Shown here one piece after another: positions 35,073 to 44,889 of a DNA stretch of 64,000 bases. The translations under genes and the position numbers were made by a program. The DNA comes from Bacillota bacterium. GTDB lineage: Bacteria; Bacillota; Sulfobacillia; DUMF01. Under the pieces are notes generated by a model, which saw only the letters and a list, made by a program, of their open reading frames with translations, ran no database searches and was not told the DNA's origin. The stretch's first letter is position 1, and the number at the start of each line of letters is the position of its first letter. Location of the stretch: assembly GCA_012840015.1 (NCBI GenBank), contig DUMF01000015.1:36843-100842 (forward strand), read 5' to 3'.

Positions 35073-35999
35073 TCAGGCCCCCTTCCTGTATTGGATCCTC
35101 GGATCCAGCAGAGCATAGGCGATGTCTACGACGAGGTTCATTACCAGAAGCAATAAGGCGTAGAAAATAGTAACCCCCATTATAGTGGTGTAGTCTCTGT
35201 CGTAAATACTATATACGTAATCACGCCCGAGCCCTGGGATGGCGAAGAGGCGCTCGACTACGAAACTGCCGGTAAAGACCGTAGCAATCAGCGGACCCAA
35301 ATATGAGACTACAGGGATTATGGCGTTCTTGAGTACGTGCCGGTACAATACCGCTGCCCCTGACAATCCCTTGGCCTTTGCAGTCTTGACATAGTCCTGG
35401 TTTATGACCTCCAACGTGCTTGAACGCATCAAACGCGCGATGGTCGCCGTAGGAGAAGCAGCCAGGGTAATCGCGGGTAGGATCATGTGTTTGGGGGTAC
35501 CCCAAAGCGCAACCGGCAGAAGTGCGAGTTTGTAGCCGATCACATACATTAATACGGCAGCGATCACGTAGCTGGGCACGGCGATGCCTATTATAGAGAA
35601 AAACATGATGAGATTGTCCTGCCACCCGTTCTGCTTCAACGCGGAAATCATCCCCGCAGGCACCGCAATCATCAGGGACAAGAGGATCGCCACCGCTCCC
35701 AACGCAGCAGACACGGGAAAACCTTCGTTGATGATGTCGTTTACGGTACGACCTTCATGTTTGAACGACGGGCCCAGGTCCCAGGTTATTACCTGTTTGA
35801 GGTAATCCCAATACTGAACCATGAGAGGTTGGTCCAGGCGATAACGAGCTTCTATGTTCTTCAGAATGGACTCGGGGATCTTCTTTTCAGAGGTAAACGG
35901 CCCACCCGGTATAGCATGCATCAGAAAGAAGGTGACCGTAACCACTATCCAGAGAGCAATCACCATGGAGACGAGCCTTCTAAGTATGAAACGCCACAC
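35073..35999 (-). CDS. Oligopeptide/dipeptide ABC transporter permease (OppB/DppB type)
   Basis: A permease of about 308 residues starting WRFILRRLVSMVIALWIVV. It has the DppB-type LDQPLMVQYWDYLKQVI periplasmic segment, six membrane segments and the EAA loop YVKTAKAKGLSGAAVLYRHV followed by LKNAIIP. The frame opens at TTG 36032, but GTG at 35999 has AAGGAG 9 bases upstream and gives the family N-terminus. It is separated from the binding-protein gene by an intergenic hairpin at 36037-36074, which probably protects the upstream message so that more binding protein is made. Confidence 0.92.
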   Translation of the reverse strand: MWRFILRRLVSMVIALWIVVTVTFFLMHAIPGGPFTSEKKIPESILKNIEARYRLDQPLMVQYWDYLKQVITWDLGPSFKHEGRTVNDIINEGFPVSAALGAVAILLSLMIAVPAGMISALKQNGWQDNLIMFFSIIGIAVPSYVIAAVLMYVIGYKLALLPVALWGTPKHMILPAITLAASPTATIARLMRSSTLEVINQDYVKTAKAKGLSGAAVLYRHVLKNAIIPVVSYLGPLIATVFTGSFVVERLFAIPGLGRDYVYSIYDRDYTTIMGVTIFYALLLLVMNLVVDIAYALLDPRIQYRKGA

Positions 36000-36036
36000 A
36001 CAAACCAGCTCCTTAGAGCTTCGTGGGGTCAAGCCC

Positions 36037-36074
36037 GGACTCGGGAGCGGAGTGGCAGGCCCCGCCCCGAGTCC
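36037..36074. repeat. Perfect 9-base inverted repeat between oppA-like and oppB-like genes
   Basis: GGACTCGGG at 36037-36045 and CCCGAGTCC at 36066-36074 are exact reverse complements, and the inner GCGG/CCGC bases can extend the stem. No T-run follows on the minus strand, so this is more likely an mRNA-stabilising or processing hairpin than a terminator. Such structures often follow binding-protein genes in ABC operons. Confidence 0.65.
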
Positions 36075-36083
36075 ACAGCTTGA

Positions 36084-37718
36084 CTATTTTTGGATGTAGA
36101 CTCCTTTGAAGTCGGGGATATTGAGCGGTGAAGGCACATAGCCTTTTACGTAGTCTTTGATCAGACGGTTCTGCGAGTAGAAGTAGATCGGCATAATGAT
36201 CATCTCGTCCATTAACAGCTTTTCGGCATCGTGCAGGATCTTGATGCGCTCCGCATTGTCCGCGGTCTTCCGCGCTTTGGCAATGAGATCGTCGTACTTC
36301 TTGTTCTTCCAACCTGTATCGTTGTTGCCACTAGCCGAAGTCCACATATCCAGGAAGTTCATAGCGTCCATGTAGTCGGCTATCCAACCCGCACGCGCCA
36401 CCTGGTAGTTCAGCTTGCTCCGGCTATCCAGGTAAACCTTCCACTCCTCGGCTCGAAGGGTCATTTCTATGCCCAGGTTGGTCTTCCACATGTTGGCGAT
36501 GGCCTCGGCGATGAGCTTATGCCCTTCCATGTTATTGTACAGGAGTTCCACTTTGAGCCCTTTGCCGTCGGGATAGCCCGCCTCCTTCAGGAGTTTCTTT
36601 GCCTCCTCGATATTCTCCTTGAAGTAGTCGCCCCCCACCTTTCGGAAATCACTGCCCGCAGCAGCATCCGGCATGCCGAAAGGCACGAAAGCATACGCTG
36701 GAACCTGCCCGGCGTCTTTCAATACGGTCTTTATCAATGCATTCCGGTCGATGGCAAGTGCCAGGGCCTTGCGTACCCTGGGGTCGCTCGTAGGCTTCTT
36801 GGTGGTGTTAAAGGAGTAGTAGTAAGTGCCGAGTATCGGCTCGGTCCTGAGTTTGCCTTCTTGACGGAGCCTCGGCACCTCGGCTGTTGGCACAGTTAGG
36901 GTCATGTCCAGCTGATTGGCTTCGAACATCGTCAATTCCGTGGATTCGTCCTCGACAAGGGTAAAGACCAGCCTATCCAGCTTTACCTGAGCCCTATCCC
37001 AGTAATACTCGTTGGGCACGAACTCCATTTTGGATTTATGCTCCCACTTGACCATCTTGAAGGGGCCATTCCCGATGTAAGTCTCGGGTTTAGATGCCCA
37101 ACCCTCTGGATCAGCCTTAACAGTTTTCTCGTGGACCGGGAAAGAAGTCGGGAAAGCGGTGATAAAGGTGAAATAGGGGCAAGGCGACTCCAGTGTTACT
37201 TCCAGAGTGTAATCATCCAATGCCTTAACGCCAACCTGGGAAGGATCTTTAATCTCCCCGGAGTTGAACTTCTCGGCATTCTTCACGTAATACAACTGAT
37301 AAGCATACTCGGACTTGGTAGCCGGATCCAGCACCCTCCTCCAGGAGAACACGAAGTCCTTGGCCGTCACTGGATCTCCGTTGGACCATTTGGCGTTTTT
37401 CCTAAGGTAGAACACCCATGTCAAACCGTTATTCTTCGTCTCCCATCGTTCCGCAACGCCAGGAACCGCTTCAGTTCCCTTGACTCTCGTCAGACCCTCG
37501 AACACCGCAGTGGTTACAGTGTTATCTGGAACACCGGTGGCTTTTGCCGGGTCAATGTACTGTGGCTCAGTACCATCGTTGTACGTGAGTACTACCTCTT
37601 TCGGCTGCTCCGGTTGCTTTTCTGCTGGCTTTTCGGCGGGCTTGGACGGTTGCGAACAGCCCGCAATCAGCGACGCCACCAGAAGCAGCACTGTGATCGA
37701 GACGAGCAACCTCTTCAT
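36084..37718 (-). CDS. Oligopeptide-binding lipoprotein (OppA/DppA type)
   Basis: A 544-residue substrate-binding protein (SBP_bac_5 family). The N-terminus is a lipoprotein signal with lipobox LIAGC at about residue 20, followed by a Pro/Glu/Lys-rich linker. The family signature is seen in GLTRVKGTEAVPGVAERWET and in NGLTWVFYLRKNAKWSNGDP followed by VTAKDFVFSWRR. It captures peptides outside the membrane for the four downstream transporter proteins. The ATG at 37718 has a GGGGGGTAC site. The order binding protein, two permeases, two ATPases is complete. Confidence 0.95.
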   Translation of the reverse strand: MKRLLVSITVLLLVASLIAGCSQPSKPAEKPAEKQPEQPKEVVLTYNDGTEPQYIDPAKATGVPDNTVTTAVFEGLTRVKGTEAVPGVAERWETKNNGLTWVFYLRKNAKWSNGDPVTAKDFVFSWRRVLDPATKSEYAYQLYYVKNAEKFNSGEIKDPSQVGVKALDDYTLEVTLESPCPYFTFITAFPTSFPVHEKTVKADPEGWASKPETYIGNGPFKMVKWEHKSKMEFVPNEYYWDRAQVKLDRLVFTLVEDESTELTMFEANQLDMTLTVPTAEVPRLRQEGKLRTEPILGTYYYSFNTTKKPTSDPRVRKALALAIDRNALIKTVLKDAGQVPAYAFVPFGMPDAAAGSDFRKVGGDYFKENIEEAKKLLKEAGYPDGKGLKVELLYNNMEGHKLIAEAIANMWKTNLGIEMTLRAEEWKVYLDSRSKLNYQVARAGWIADYMDAMNFLDMWTSASGNNDTGWKNKKYDDLIAKARKTADNAERIKILHDAEKLLMDEMIIMPIYFYSQNRLIKDYVKGYVPSPLNIPDFKGVYIQK

Positions 37719-37817
37719 CAACGTACCCCCCCGTCGTCCCTTTTCATTCTCTAACTAGCTCCTGTTTCGCCGTACTGACACGAAAATCCTGCCAACATAT
37801 ATATCCAATTCACGGCA

Positions 37818-37841
37818 TAAAGAAAAGCTGCCCGGGGGCAG
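37818..37841 (-). terminator. Probable Rho-independent terminator after the subtilase gene
   Basis: On the minus strand CTGCC-CCCG-GGCAG (37841-37828) is followed by CTTTTCTTT. The stem is short but G/C-only at its core. It lies 10 bases after the subtilase stop and separates that gene from the oligopeptide transporter operon. Confidence 0.65.
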
Positions 37842-37850
37842 AGTTGATCA

Positions 37851-40800
37851 TCAACGAACCTGGGACGCAATCTTCCGCAGGATATAGTCGGAATTCGCGC
37901 CTGGGCCGGGCAGTGGGATCAGTCCGGACTCGGGTTTGACTGCATAAAGTTTGACAGTTAGAGCTTGTCTCCCCGAACTCCAGAGGGCTGTCCCGTTCAA
38001 GACCACTTCCTCGGAAGAAGGTGTGAGCTCAAGCGTAATCTTTCCATCCACGAGCGGATAGTACAGCCCATCGAGTATTACGCCGCCTCTAAGGGGAAGT
38101 GCCCTGCCGCTTTCCCAGAATCTTATCGTTACCTGGTTCTTTTGCCCCGTTATGAGGGGCCCGGAGGTGACAGTCCACGCTACCGCTCCGGTACGGTCAG
38201 CACCAGAAACCGGCAACGAGGCTATGATTGAGGCGGGCTCCTTTTGCACGAGGAGCAGGAAAGTGTCGCCGGCCTGCCCGGATATGTCGATCAGTGCTTC
38301 TTCGCCGAGTTTCCACTCGCTGAGCTTTGCGCCATGAACTGCAACCAGATCGGTGCCACTATCCTTGTCGAGCCGTTGGCTGACGAGCTTGAACTGAGCG
38401 GTCCTAACAGCGCCGGCGGAGCCACCCCCACATTCCACATACGCAACGTATTCGCCAGGTTGAGGGTAGAGCAACCGCACACTTTCGGCGCTTGAGCCTT
38501 TATGGGCAGACTGACCTACTTCGGACCATTGTCTGGCTTCCTGATCGTACCTGAACACAAACAGGTCGAGGTCTGCAGAACCCATAGCTTCGTCCCCTAC
38601 GGGCTGAATCTCGACAAAAAGCGCCACGGTGCCGGACTTTGCTTCGGGTAGAGGGTACATGAGCGATTCGCCTTGGCTAATCTGCCTTATGAGGCCCTCT
38701 CCTCTATACCCTTCCGGTTTTCGCACAGCCACCACAGCTTGTGCTTGCAGCGGGCCAACCGAGTTCTGTACGATCACCCGGCTCAAGCCTTCCGCGGTTC
38801 GGCTGACGTTCGCCATGAATACTCCCTTGCACACTACGTCCAACTCATACTTCACACTCGCGGGCTTCACGCCACCGCCCGCTATTGGCGCGTATACTAC
38901 AACCTCCCAAAGGCCTGGTTCAGGCGTATCAGTGCTGAATTCAGCTACGGTGGCCTCGCTCAGTCGCGCCTGAGCTACCCCAGTAATACTGCGCTGCCCG
39001 CCCGGCGAAATCACGTAAGCCATCGCGATAGCACCCGGCTCCGCAGACTGCATCGCGCTAAGAGTCAGCTCAAGAGAGGTCGCGCCCTCCGGCACCTTGA
39101 CATAGTGCCTCTGCCAACGCCCGGAATCGAGTTCTCCTCGCCATAGCACGGCATTCGCCCTGGGCCCAAATCCCGCTCCCTGGACCGAAGTGACAGGTAT
39201 CTCAACCACAGGCAGGCCAGATGCAGTATCCCGGCCAACAACCAAAGCTGAGTGGAGCCCAGTACCAGCCGGCTTCTCATACCTAAAACGCACTTCCCGT
39301 TCCTTTACCGCAGGAATCGCGACCCTCTTTTCTTCAGGCCTGACCCAGGCTTCCGTTCCATCCCACTCCAGTTCGATTGGTTCCCCGCCAAAGTTATCCA
39401 CGGCATGGACGGAAAGTCCTGGAGCTACGTCCCTCTCATAAAGGCCGCCGTAATAATAGGCGGGTGGATTCCCATCGAGGGTGAGAACCCTTATTTCGCC
39501 CGCCCTGGTCTTCGCACGCTCGATAAGTCCAACCGCTCCCCTCGCGTCCAGAAAGCCGTATCCCTGTTCTACGGGAGAATACCCTTCCTCGGGATGGGTC
39601 CCGGCCAGGAGCATTCCCCTCAACGCTACTGGCGAGGCCTCCATACCCCGCTGCCGCACGGCCCCGAGCACTACGAGCGCTACGCCCGCAGTATGGGCCG
39701 AGGCAATACTCGTACCTTCTCCAATTGAATACCCGGAAGCAGATAACCATTTGGGCACTGGCCCCGAGGCAATCCCGGGAGCCACTACCGAGGGGACGAG
39801 CCCGTTTTCTGCGGAGGGTCCTACCGCGCTGAACACGAAAATGCCCGGCCTACGCGCAGAGCCTACACCATAGGCTTCCAGCAGGTCCGGCGTATACCCC
39901 GCGCTAGCGAATATCCCCATGTTGCCGAAGTCACTGGGCAGTCTCGCCGAGCCCAGACCCGGGCCGCCGTTCCCCACAGCCGCCACAACCAAGCTGCCAC
40001 TAACCCCAGGCCCGGCCCCAGGTTCTTCATCCACGCCCTCCTCGTCAAGGTTCTCCATCAGTACCTCCCCCGTATTGGCCACGCTCAGGTTGACCACATC
40101 GGCGCCCCGGGCGCCTGCGAGGCGAACCCCTTTTAATACCCTGTCCATAGAACCGTTTCCATCAGAGCCCAAAGCCTTAATCACGATGACAGACGCAGCC
40201 GGCGCAACGCCGCTGTACCGTTCGCCATCGTACCCCGCAGCGATCCCTGCAACCATCGTACCGTGCCCGTTGGCATCAAATCCAAGGACGACCTTCTTTC
40301 CATCGGTGGACACGTTGCTCACCACGAAGGGCAGGCGCGCCGCTCCAAGCCTCGTTCCCGCCTTCGAGAACGACGCAAATGAGTGGCCGGCCGAGAATTT
40401 CGTGAGCGGCACATCATCGGAGAGATCCATGTTTCCGTTTGCGTCCACTATGACAGTGTCATAGACCCCTGCCTTTTTTGAATCAACCACGACCACGAGG
40501 AACCAGCCGTCGCCGCTCGTGCCCTGGAACTTAGTCATGACCGGGGCCTGCCTGGGAATCTGATTTTCCCTGAACACCCCGTAATGGTACTGCCCACTTA
40601 ACGAAAGAACTTTCCCGAGCTTTACCACCCCAAACTCGGTGTGCAACCGCCCCCACCTGGCTCCGGCCACCGTACTGGTGTCCACCCGACCCTCGCCTGT
40701 TAGGTCAATCCAGTCTACGATTTTGTAATCCCCCGACGGGCTTCTCCCCAGCGCAGGGTGAGAAGGGTCCACTCCGGTATCCACTATTGCAACGACAGTC

Positions 40801-41048
40801 CCGGCTCCCCTATTTCCTTCACTTAATCCCAGCTCCGCCAGACCCAGAGCCTCAAGGTTATGCTCGAATAGCGAAGATGCCCTCTCCACAGGCACGCTCT
40901 CGCCCGCGCTGATCCTGGCGAGCTTCCCTGGGTACGCCAGCTCTACTGCCTGGGCGGCCGTAGCCCGCCCGCCAGAGTAGCATGAGAGGCAAGCCCCAAC
41001 CAATAGCACTACCAGAACTGGAACCAGATACCGTTGCATGGCCCTCAT
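37851..41048 (-). CDS. Secreted subtilisin-like serine protease (S8) with long C-terminal region
   Basis: A 1065-residue exported protease. A signal sequence covers about residues 1-31 with cysteines at 20 and 23, so a lipid anchor is possible. The catalytic triad is Asp90 (VVAIVDTGVDPSHP), His262 (DANGHGTMVAGIA) and Ser447 (GEGTSIASAHTAG); the oxyanion Asn360 (AAVGNGGPG) is present. The Asp-His distance of about 170 residues is far longer than in subtilisin; the insert includes an Asp-rich VDANGNMDLSDD stretch that may bind calcium. Residues 470-1065 are beta-rich with several jelly-roll or Ig-like domains. It overlaps nothing but follows the SLH gene by 1 base, so the two are probably one unit: wall-anchored protein plus protease. 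Confidence 0.92.
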   Translation of the reverse strand: MRAMQRYLVPVLVVLLVGACLSCYSGGRATAAQAVELAYPGKLARISAGESVPVERASSLFEHNLEALGLAELGLSEGNRGAGTVVAIVDTGVDPSHPALGRSPSGDYKIVDWIDLTGEGRVDTSTVAGARWGRLHTEFGVVKLGKVLSLSGQYHYGVFRENQIPRQAPVMTKFQGTSGDGWFLVVVVDSKKAGVYDTVIVDANGNMDLSDDVPLTKFSAGHSFASFSKAGTRLGAARLPFVVSNVSTDGKKVVLGFDANGHGTMVAGIAAGYDGERYSGVAPAASVIVIKALGSDGNGSMDRVLKGVRLAGARGADVVNLSVANTGEVLMENLDEEGVDEEPGAGPGVSGSLVVAAVGNGGPGLGSARLPSDFGNMGIFASAGYTPDLLEAYGVGSARRPGIFVFSAVGPSAENGLVPSVVAPGIASGPVPKWLSASGYSIGEGTSIASAHTAGVALVVLGAVRQRGMEASPVALRGMLLAGTHPEEGYSPVEQGYGFLDARGAVGLIERAKTRAGEIRVLTLDGNPPAYYYGGLYERDVAPGLSVHAVDNFGGEPIELEWDGTEAWVRPEEKRVAIPAVKEREVRFRYEKPAGTGLHSALVVGRDTASGLPVVEIPVTSVQGAGFGPRANAVLWRGELDSGRWQRHYVKVPEGATSLELTLSAMQSAEPGAIAMAYVISPGGQRSITGVAQARLSEATVAEFSTDTPEPGLWEVVVYAPIAGGGVKPASVKYELDVVCKGVFMANVSRTAEGLSRVIVQNSVGPLQAQAVVAVRKPEGYRGEGLIRQISQGESLMYPLPEAKSGTVALFVEIQPVGDEAMGSADLDLFVFRYDQEARQWSEVGQSAHKGSSAESVRLLYPQPGEYVAYVECGGGSAGAVRTAQFKLVSQRLDKDSGTDLVAVHGAKLSEWKLGEEALIDISGQAGDTFLLLVQKEPASIIASLPVSGADRTGAVAWTVTSGPLITGQKNQVTIRFWESGRALPLRGGVILDGLYYPLVDGKITLELTPSSEEVVLNGTALWSSGRQALTVKLYAVKPESGLIPLPGPGANSDYILRKIASQVR

Positions 41049-41049
41049 T

Positions 41050-42369
41050 TCAGATCCCTGCCTCAGACCTCAACGCTTCGATGTACTCAGCAATACCCGC
41101 CTGTTCCCAAATCAGCACCTTATCCCCTGGGTTCAAGTCACCCAGCTTCGCCTTGCCGCCATCCACGTATATCACTGCGCCCTCAGGCACAGAGAATTGT
41201 CTCAACTCACGCCCATCCATCGCTTCAACTCTCAGTTTGCCGGAACCCTCCACCGCCAGCACCTTGCCTGCAAAGTTTGCACGCCTGGCATCCACCACCA
41301 TCGCACGGCCCGACGTCCTATCCAGCACGACGTAAGCGGTATCCCCTTCTTGTAGGTCACTCAGGTTACACCGCCGGCCCTGCCTGTATATGCTGCATTC
41401 ACTCGACAGTACGACGCTCTTCAGCTTTCCATCGCCCCGGCTTACATACCCGAACCTTCCTGAGCCCGCTTCAACCCAGGCGATCATTCCGCCGTCCACC
41501 GGGGTGACCACAGCACAAAACTTCACGCTTCCATCAGCACCGAATATAATACCCACCTGATCCAAGCGCCTTACTCCCCCGCCCTGAAGCCCTTCCGCCC
41601 ATACTTCGGAAGCGGGTAAAGCAGCCAGTCCCACCGGGCTCTTGACCAGCACCTTTCCAGCGGGCCCATCGGCCATCTCCACTGTGCCAATGGCATCATA
41701 AAGCAGCCCAACCGCATCCATGTAGCGCGCAACCATCGCCGCGGCTTCAGCGCGAGTCACCTTATCGAAGGGCTTAAACGTGCCATCGGGGTACCCTTTG
41801 ATTACCCCGCAGGCCCTGGCCACCACCACAGCACTTCTTGCCCATTCCGGGATGTCTCCTGCATCCGCAAACTCTCCGATCCCAGCCCCTGCAGCCACAC
41901 CTCCACCAAACAACCTCGCCAGTACCACAGCCGCCTCAACCCGCGTCACCCCGTCCACCGGCCGGAACATTCCATCCGACCCGACCATAATCCCCCGCGA
42001 CTGCACAACTTCTACAAAGGGAGCAAACCAGTCCTCCGGCTTCACATCGGAAAAGCGCTTCGTCTGGCCCCCTCCCGTTGCCGCCTCTCCCTTCCCGATG
42101 GCATACACCACCATCTTCGCAAACTCGGCCCTGCTCACCTGCTTCTCAGGTGCGAAACGCCCCTGCCCTATTCCAGAAATGACCCCTCTTGCAGCCAGGC
42201 CATATATATACTCCCCGGCCCAGTGCCATCCAGGCACATCACCAAAACGAAGCCCCGCCTCCTGCGCCGCAAGTCCAACGCCCGCCACGCTCCCCCACAT
42301 GATCAAGACCAGGGCGATCAACCCTACGAGCTTTCCCCGCCTGTAACCAACCAGAACTCCGCCCACCAC
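41050..42369 (-). CDS. SLH-domain cell-surface protein
   Basis: A 439-residue exported protein: signal peptide (1-35), three clear SLH repeats (about 42-90, FGDVPGWHWAGEYIYGLAA; 106-150, FSDVKPEDWFAPFVEVVQS; 170-215, GVIKGYPDGTFKPFDKVTRA), then a beta-rich C-terminal half with YVVLDRTSGRAMVV-like units. It should bind secondary cell-wall polymer through the SLH repeats. The stop is immediately before the subtilase ATG, so it is likely expressed with it. It starts with GTG at 42369 behind AAGGTGA. The C-terminal half resembles that of the SLH protein at 8399-9931, suggesting a paralogous family. Confidence 0.92.
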   Translation of the reverse strand: MVGGVLVGYRRGKLVGLIALVLIMWGSVAGVGLAAQEAGLRFGDVPGWHWAGEYIYGLAARGVISGIGQGRFAPEKQVSRAEFAKMVVYAIGKGEAATGGGQTKRFSDVKPEDWFAPFVEVVQSRGIMVGSDGMFRPVDGVTRVEAAVVLARLFGGGVAAGAGIGEFADAGDIPEWARSAVVVARACGVIKGYPDGTFKPFDKVTRAEAAAMVARYMDAVGLLYDAIGTVEMADGPAGKVLVKSPVGLAALPASEVWAEGLQGGGVRRLDQVGIIFGADGSVKFCAVVTPVDGGMIAWVEAGSGRFGYVSRGDGKLKSVVLSSECSIYRQGRRCNLSDLQEGDTAYVVLDRTSGRAMVVDARRANFAGKVLAVEGSGKLRVEAMDGRELRQFSVPEGAVIYVDGGKAKLGDLNPGDKVLIWEQAGIAEYIEALRSEAGI

Positions 42370-42440
42370 AACTCACCTTCCACACCAAAACCATTACTCT
42401 AGACGTTCTCCACGGCTCTGCAGTTCCCTTCTTCCGCAGA

Positions 42441-42471
42441 GAATTAAAACCCCCGGCCACCAGGCCGGGGG
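42441..42471 (-). terminator. Strong Rho-independent terminator after the S-layer-like gene
   Basis: A perfect 9-base stem CCCCCGGCC/GGCCGGGGG (42450-42471) with a 4-base loop is followed on the minus strand by TTTTAATTCT. It lies 24 bases after the stop of the S-layer-like gene and fits a highly expressed monocistronic unit. Confidence 0.92.
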
Positions 42472-42495
42472 CTCAGCTCTACCTCAACCTACAGC

Positions 42496-44787
42496 TTACT
42501 GCTGAGTGAAGGACACCCAGGTCGGTACTGCGTCCTTGGGACCCCAGTCAACCGTTGCACCGCAGGCCTCGGCGATTGCCCTGAACGGCAGCATCGTGCG
42601 GCCACCCATGATCTGAGCAGGCACGTCAGCCGTCACAGTGCTGCTGACGCCGTTCTTCACTACCATAACGGTCGGCGAACCGATCGTAATGGTGATCTGG
42701 ATATCAGGCCTGGTCAGCGTCACTGTCACAGGCACTCCATCCTTCGGAGCCCAGTCAGCCGTGAACCCGAGGGACTCGGCAACCGCACGCACCGGCACCA
42801 AGGTCCTGCCATTCACGATGACAGGCGCCTGATCCATGGTCGCCGCAGCGCCATCCTTGACGTAGCCCGTCGCGCCGATGAACATCACAACGCTTTTCGC
42901 ACCGAACGCGGCCTTAGAGCCGAAGTTCAACTCGACGCGCTTACCGAGCACCCAGCCGCCGCTCTTCTTCGCATATACCATCACGGCTACCTTGCCAGCT
43001 TTATCACACTTGACATCCACTTGTGCAGCGCCATTAGCATCGAACTCGCGGTCACTATCGGCATAGCTCACAGACACCGTAGCATCGGCAGGCTTGCTGA
43101 GGACCTGTACCTCGATGTTCACGGTATCTGAGCTATTGACTCCCGCCTTGTTACCATCCTTGTCTTTCAGCTGAGCAGTAAGGGTAATCGCGCTGTTCTC
43201 GAGGTAAGTGCCCGCGGGCACTGTCACGTCGAGAGCCGTGGGCGTCTTGGTAACGAGGAACTTGTAACTCGCAGTGAGTGACCCATCCTCCTTGTTCACT
43301 GCAGTAATCGTTACTTCTCCAGCGTCATCATCATTGGTGGTCGCGGTTACCACACCGCTCTGGTCGACAGTAGCCTTGCTGGGGTCGCTTGTAATCCAGT
43401 AATAATCGCTTTCGCTCGCAAGCGCCCTCACTCCAGCACTGTCTACCTCGTACACATCCATCGAGGCAGTCTCGCCCAGAGCCAACACCGTCTTGCCATC
43501 CTCTTCTTCCAGCTCCACCTTCGTTACCGTGCCTTGCTTGGCAGCCTGAATTGTCGCAACGGCCTTGACATCCTTACCAGGTATACTCACGGTGATCACG
43601 TGAGTACCAGCATCGACTTCTCCAGCACTCCCCTGTAGTTTTACCTTAAACTTCAACGTATCAGAATCTCGATCGGCCTCCGCAATTGTATAGTTATCGC
43701 TCTCAGCGGGGCTAATCGTAGTCGTAGTACCCTGTGGGCCATCATACTCAAGCTTCACAACCTGATCCTTTGGATCCACCTTGTTGCCCTTGGAGTCGTA
43801 GAACACGAACTCGGCATAGGGCTCGTTCCCACTTGTATATACCGTCGCAACCGTTTGCGTAGGCTTCACAGCCTCAATCTTGCTGACGCTGCCAGCCACG
43901 AACTCAATTATCCTGGCAGCATTAGCAGAATCGGTGCCGTCCCACTTCTTGTCTCCTGCCTTGGCTATCACTGCATACTTGCCTGTCACAAGGCTCTTTA
44001 CGTAAGTAGTTACCTTGCCCTCAGAATCGGTAATCCCGCTTGTCGCAGTGAATTGCAGATCCGTCGTATCCTGCCAAGTTCCCGCTGCAAGCTTTTTCGC
44101 GCTGAACTTTACCTCTACGTCCTTTACGGGAAGACCACCAGTTTCGCTATCGTATACTACGAAAACCAGCTTCGCTAGATCCGTTCCGTTGGCAGTGACG
44201 GTTGTACGGTCCGGATAACCAGCCGCCAGCTCCACACGTTGAACACCAGGAGCAGTCCAATCTACAGTAAAGCTGCCGATTCTGCCCCCGACCTCTTTAT
44301 TCACCCCATCCCATTCGACACACACATCGAAAGTAGCCTTCGTAGCAATGGTGCTCTTTACTTGCACCTCGAGGTTACCATTAATGGCCGCTGAGCTACT
44401 TCCTGCGTTTTTCCATGTAATGGCGTAAGTCCACCGATTGTAGCCGACGTTGGTTGCACCCTGCTGCGCTATACCGCTGATAATGTTACCGCTGCTATCC
44501 TTAACCACATTGAAATCCTTTGGTGTGTAAACAATTGAGTCTTTATCAGCCTTTACGTACAGGGTTATGGATTCAGCCGGGTCAAGGGTAACATCCTTGC
44601 CATCGCTCTGGCGAAGCCTGATCTTCATGGTAACATCCTGGTTGGCTTTTGTAGTGTTAGCCGAAACAGATACCGTGGAGGCTGCAACTGAAATCGTATC
44701 TTGAGCAGCCGCGAACACGGTCAACGGCAACGTTAACAGTACCATTGCCGTTATCACTGTAATCGCTAGAAGCTTCTTCCTCATCAT
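42496..44787 (-). CDS. Probable S-layer or major surface protein with Ig-like and copper-amine-oxidase N-domains
   Basis: A 763-residue secreted protein with a signal peptide (about 1-27, ending TVFAA). The middle consists of several Ig-like beta domains rich in Thr, Val, Asp and Lys, including a BIG2-type unit around WITSDPSKATVDQSGVVTAT. The C-terminus (about 645-763) holds two copper-amine-oxidase N-type repeats (GRTLVPVRAVAESLGFTADW and GRTMLPFRAIAEACGATVDW), which act as a wall-binding or assembly module in this lineage. The codon use is A/T-richer than its neighbours. A very strong AAGGAGGATT ribosome site, an extended -10 promoter, a long leader and a strong terminator all suggest high expression, as expected of an S-layer protein. 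It has no SLH repeats. Confidence 0.8.
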   Translation of the reverse strand: MMRKKLLAITVITAMVLLTLPLTVFAAAQDTISVAASTVSVSANTTKANQDVTMKIRLRQSDGKDVTLDPAESITLYVKADKDSIVYTPKDFNVVKDSSGNIISGIAQQGATNVGYNRWTYAITWKNAGSSSAAINGNLEVQVKSTIATKATFDVCVEWDGVNKEVGGRIGSFTVDWTAPGVQRVELAAGYPDRTTVTANGTDLAKLVFVVYDSETGGLPVKDVEVKFSAKKLAAGTWQDTTDLQFTATSGITDSEGKVTTYVKSLVTGKYAVIAKAGDKKWDGTDSANAARIIEFVAGSVSKIEAVKPTQTVATVYTSGNEPYAEFVFYDSKGNKVDPKDQVVKLEYDGPQGTTTTISPAESDNYTIAEADRDSDTLKFKVKLQGSAGEVDAGTHVITVSIPGKDVKAVATIQAAKQGTVTKVELEEEDGKTVLALGETASMDVYEVDSAGVRALASESDYYWITSDPSKATVDQSGVVTATTNDDDAGEVTITAVNKEDGSLTASYKFLVTKTPTALDVTVPAGTYLENSAITLTAQLKDKDGNKAGVNSSDTVNIEVQVLSKPADATVSVSYADSDREFDANGAAQVDVKCDKAGKVAVMVYAKKSGGWVLGKRVELNFGSKAAFGAKSVVMFIGATGYVKDGAAATMDQAPVIVNGRTLVPVRAVAESLGFTADWAPKDGVPVTVTLTRPDIQITITIGSPTVMVVKNGVSSTVTADVPAQIMGGRTMLPFRAIAEACGATVDWGPKDAVPTWVSFTQQ

Positions 44788-44865
44788 AATCCTCCTTCGT
44801 TCCCGAAAAAAATCGGGTTTCTTCTAACTACTTGCTACCTGCTACATACAAACTATTGAAGCTGC

Positions 44866-44889
44866 CTACTGCACTCTTCTCCGGTCCAC
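44866..44889 (-). CDS. Possible 7-residue leader peptide ORF in the S-layer mRNA leader
   Basis: Within the leader, GGGGGAGGTGATT is followed directly by GTG and a short frame encoding MDRRRVQ, ended by TAG. The ribosome site is as strong as that of the main gene 80 bases further on. It contains three consecutive arginine codons (CGG AGA AGA), a pattern seen in regulatory leader peptides. Alternatively the SD may act as a ribosome-binding mRNA stabiliser. There is no direct evidence that it is translated. Confidence 0.35.
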   Translation of the reverse strand: MDRRRVQ

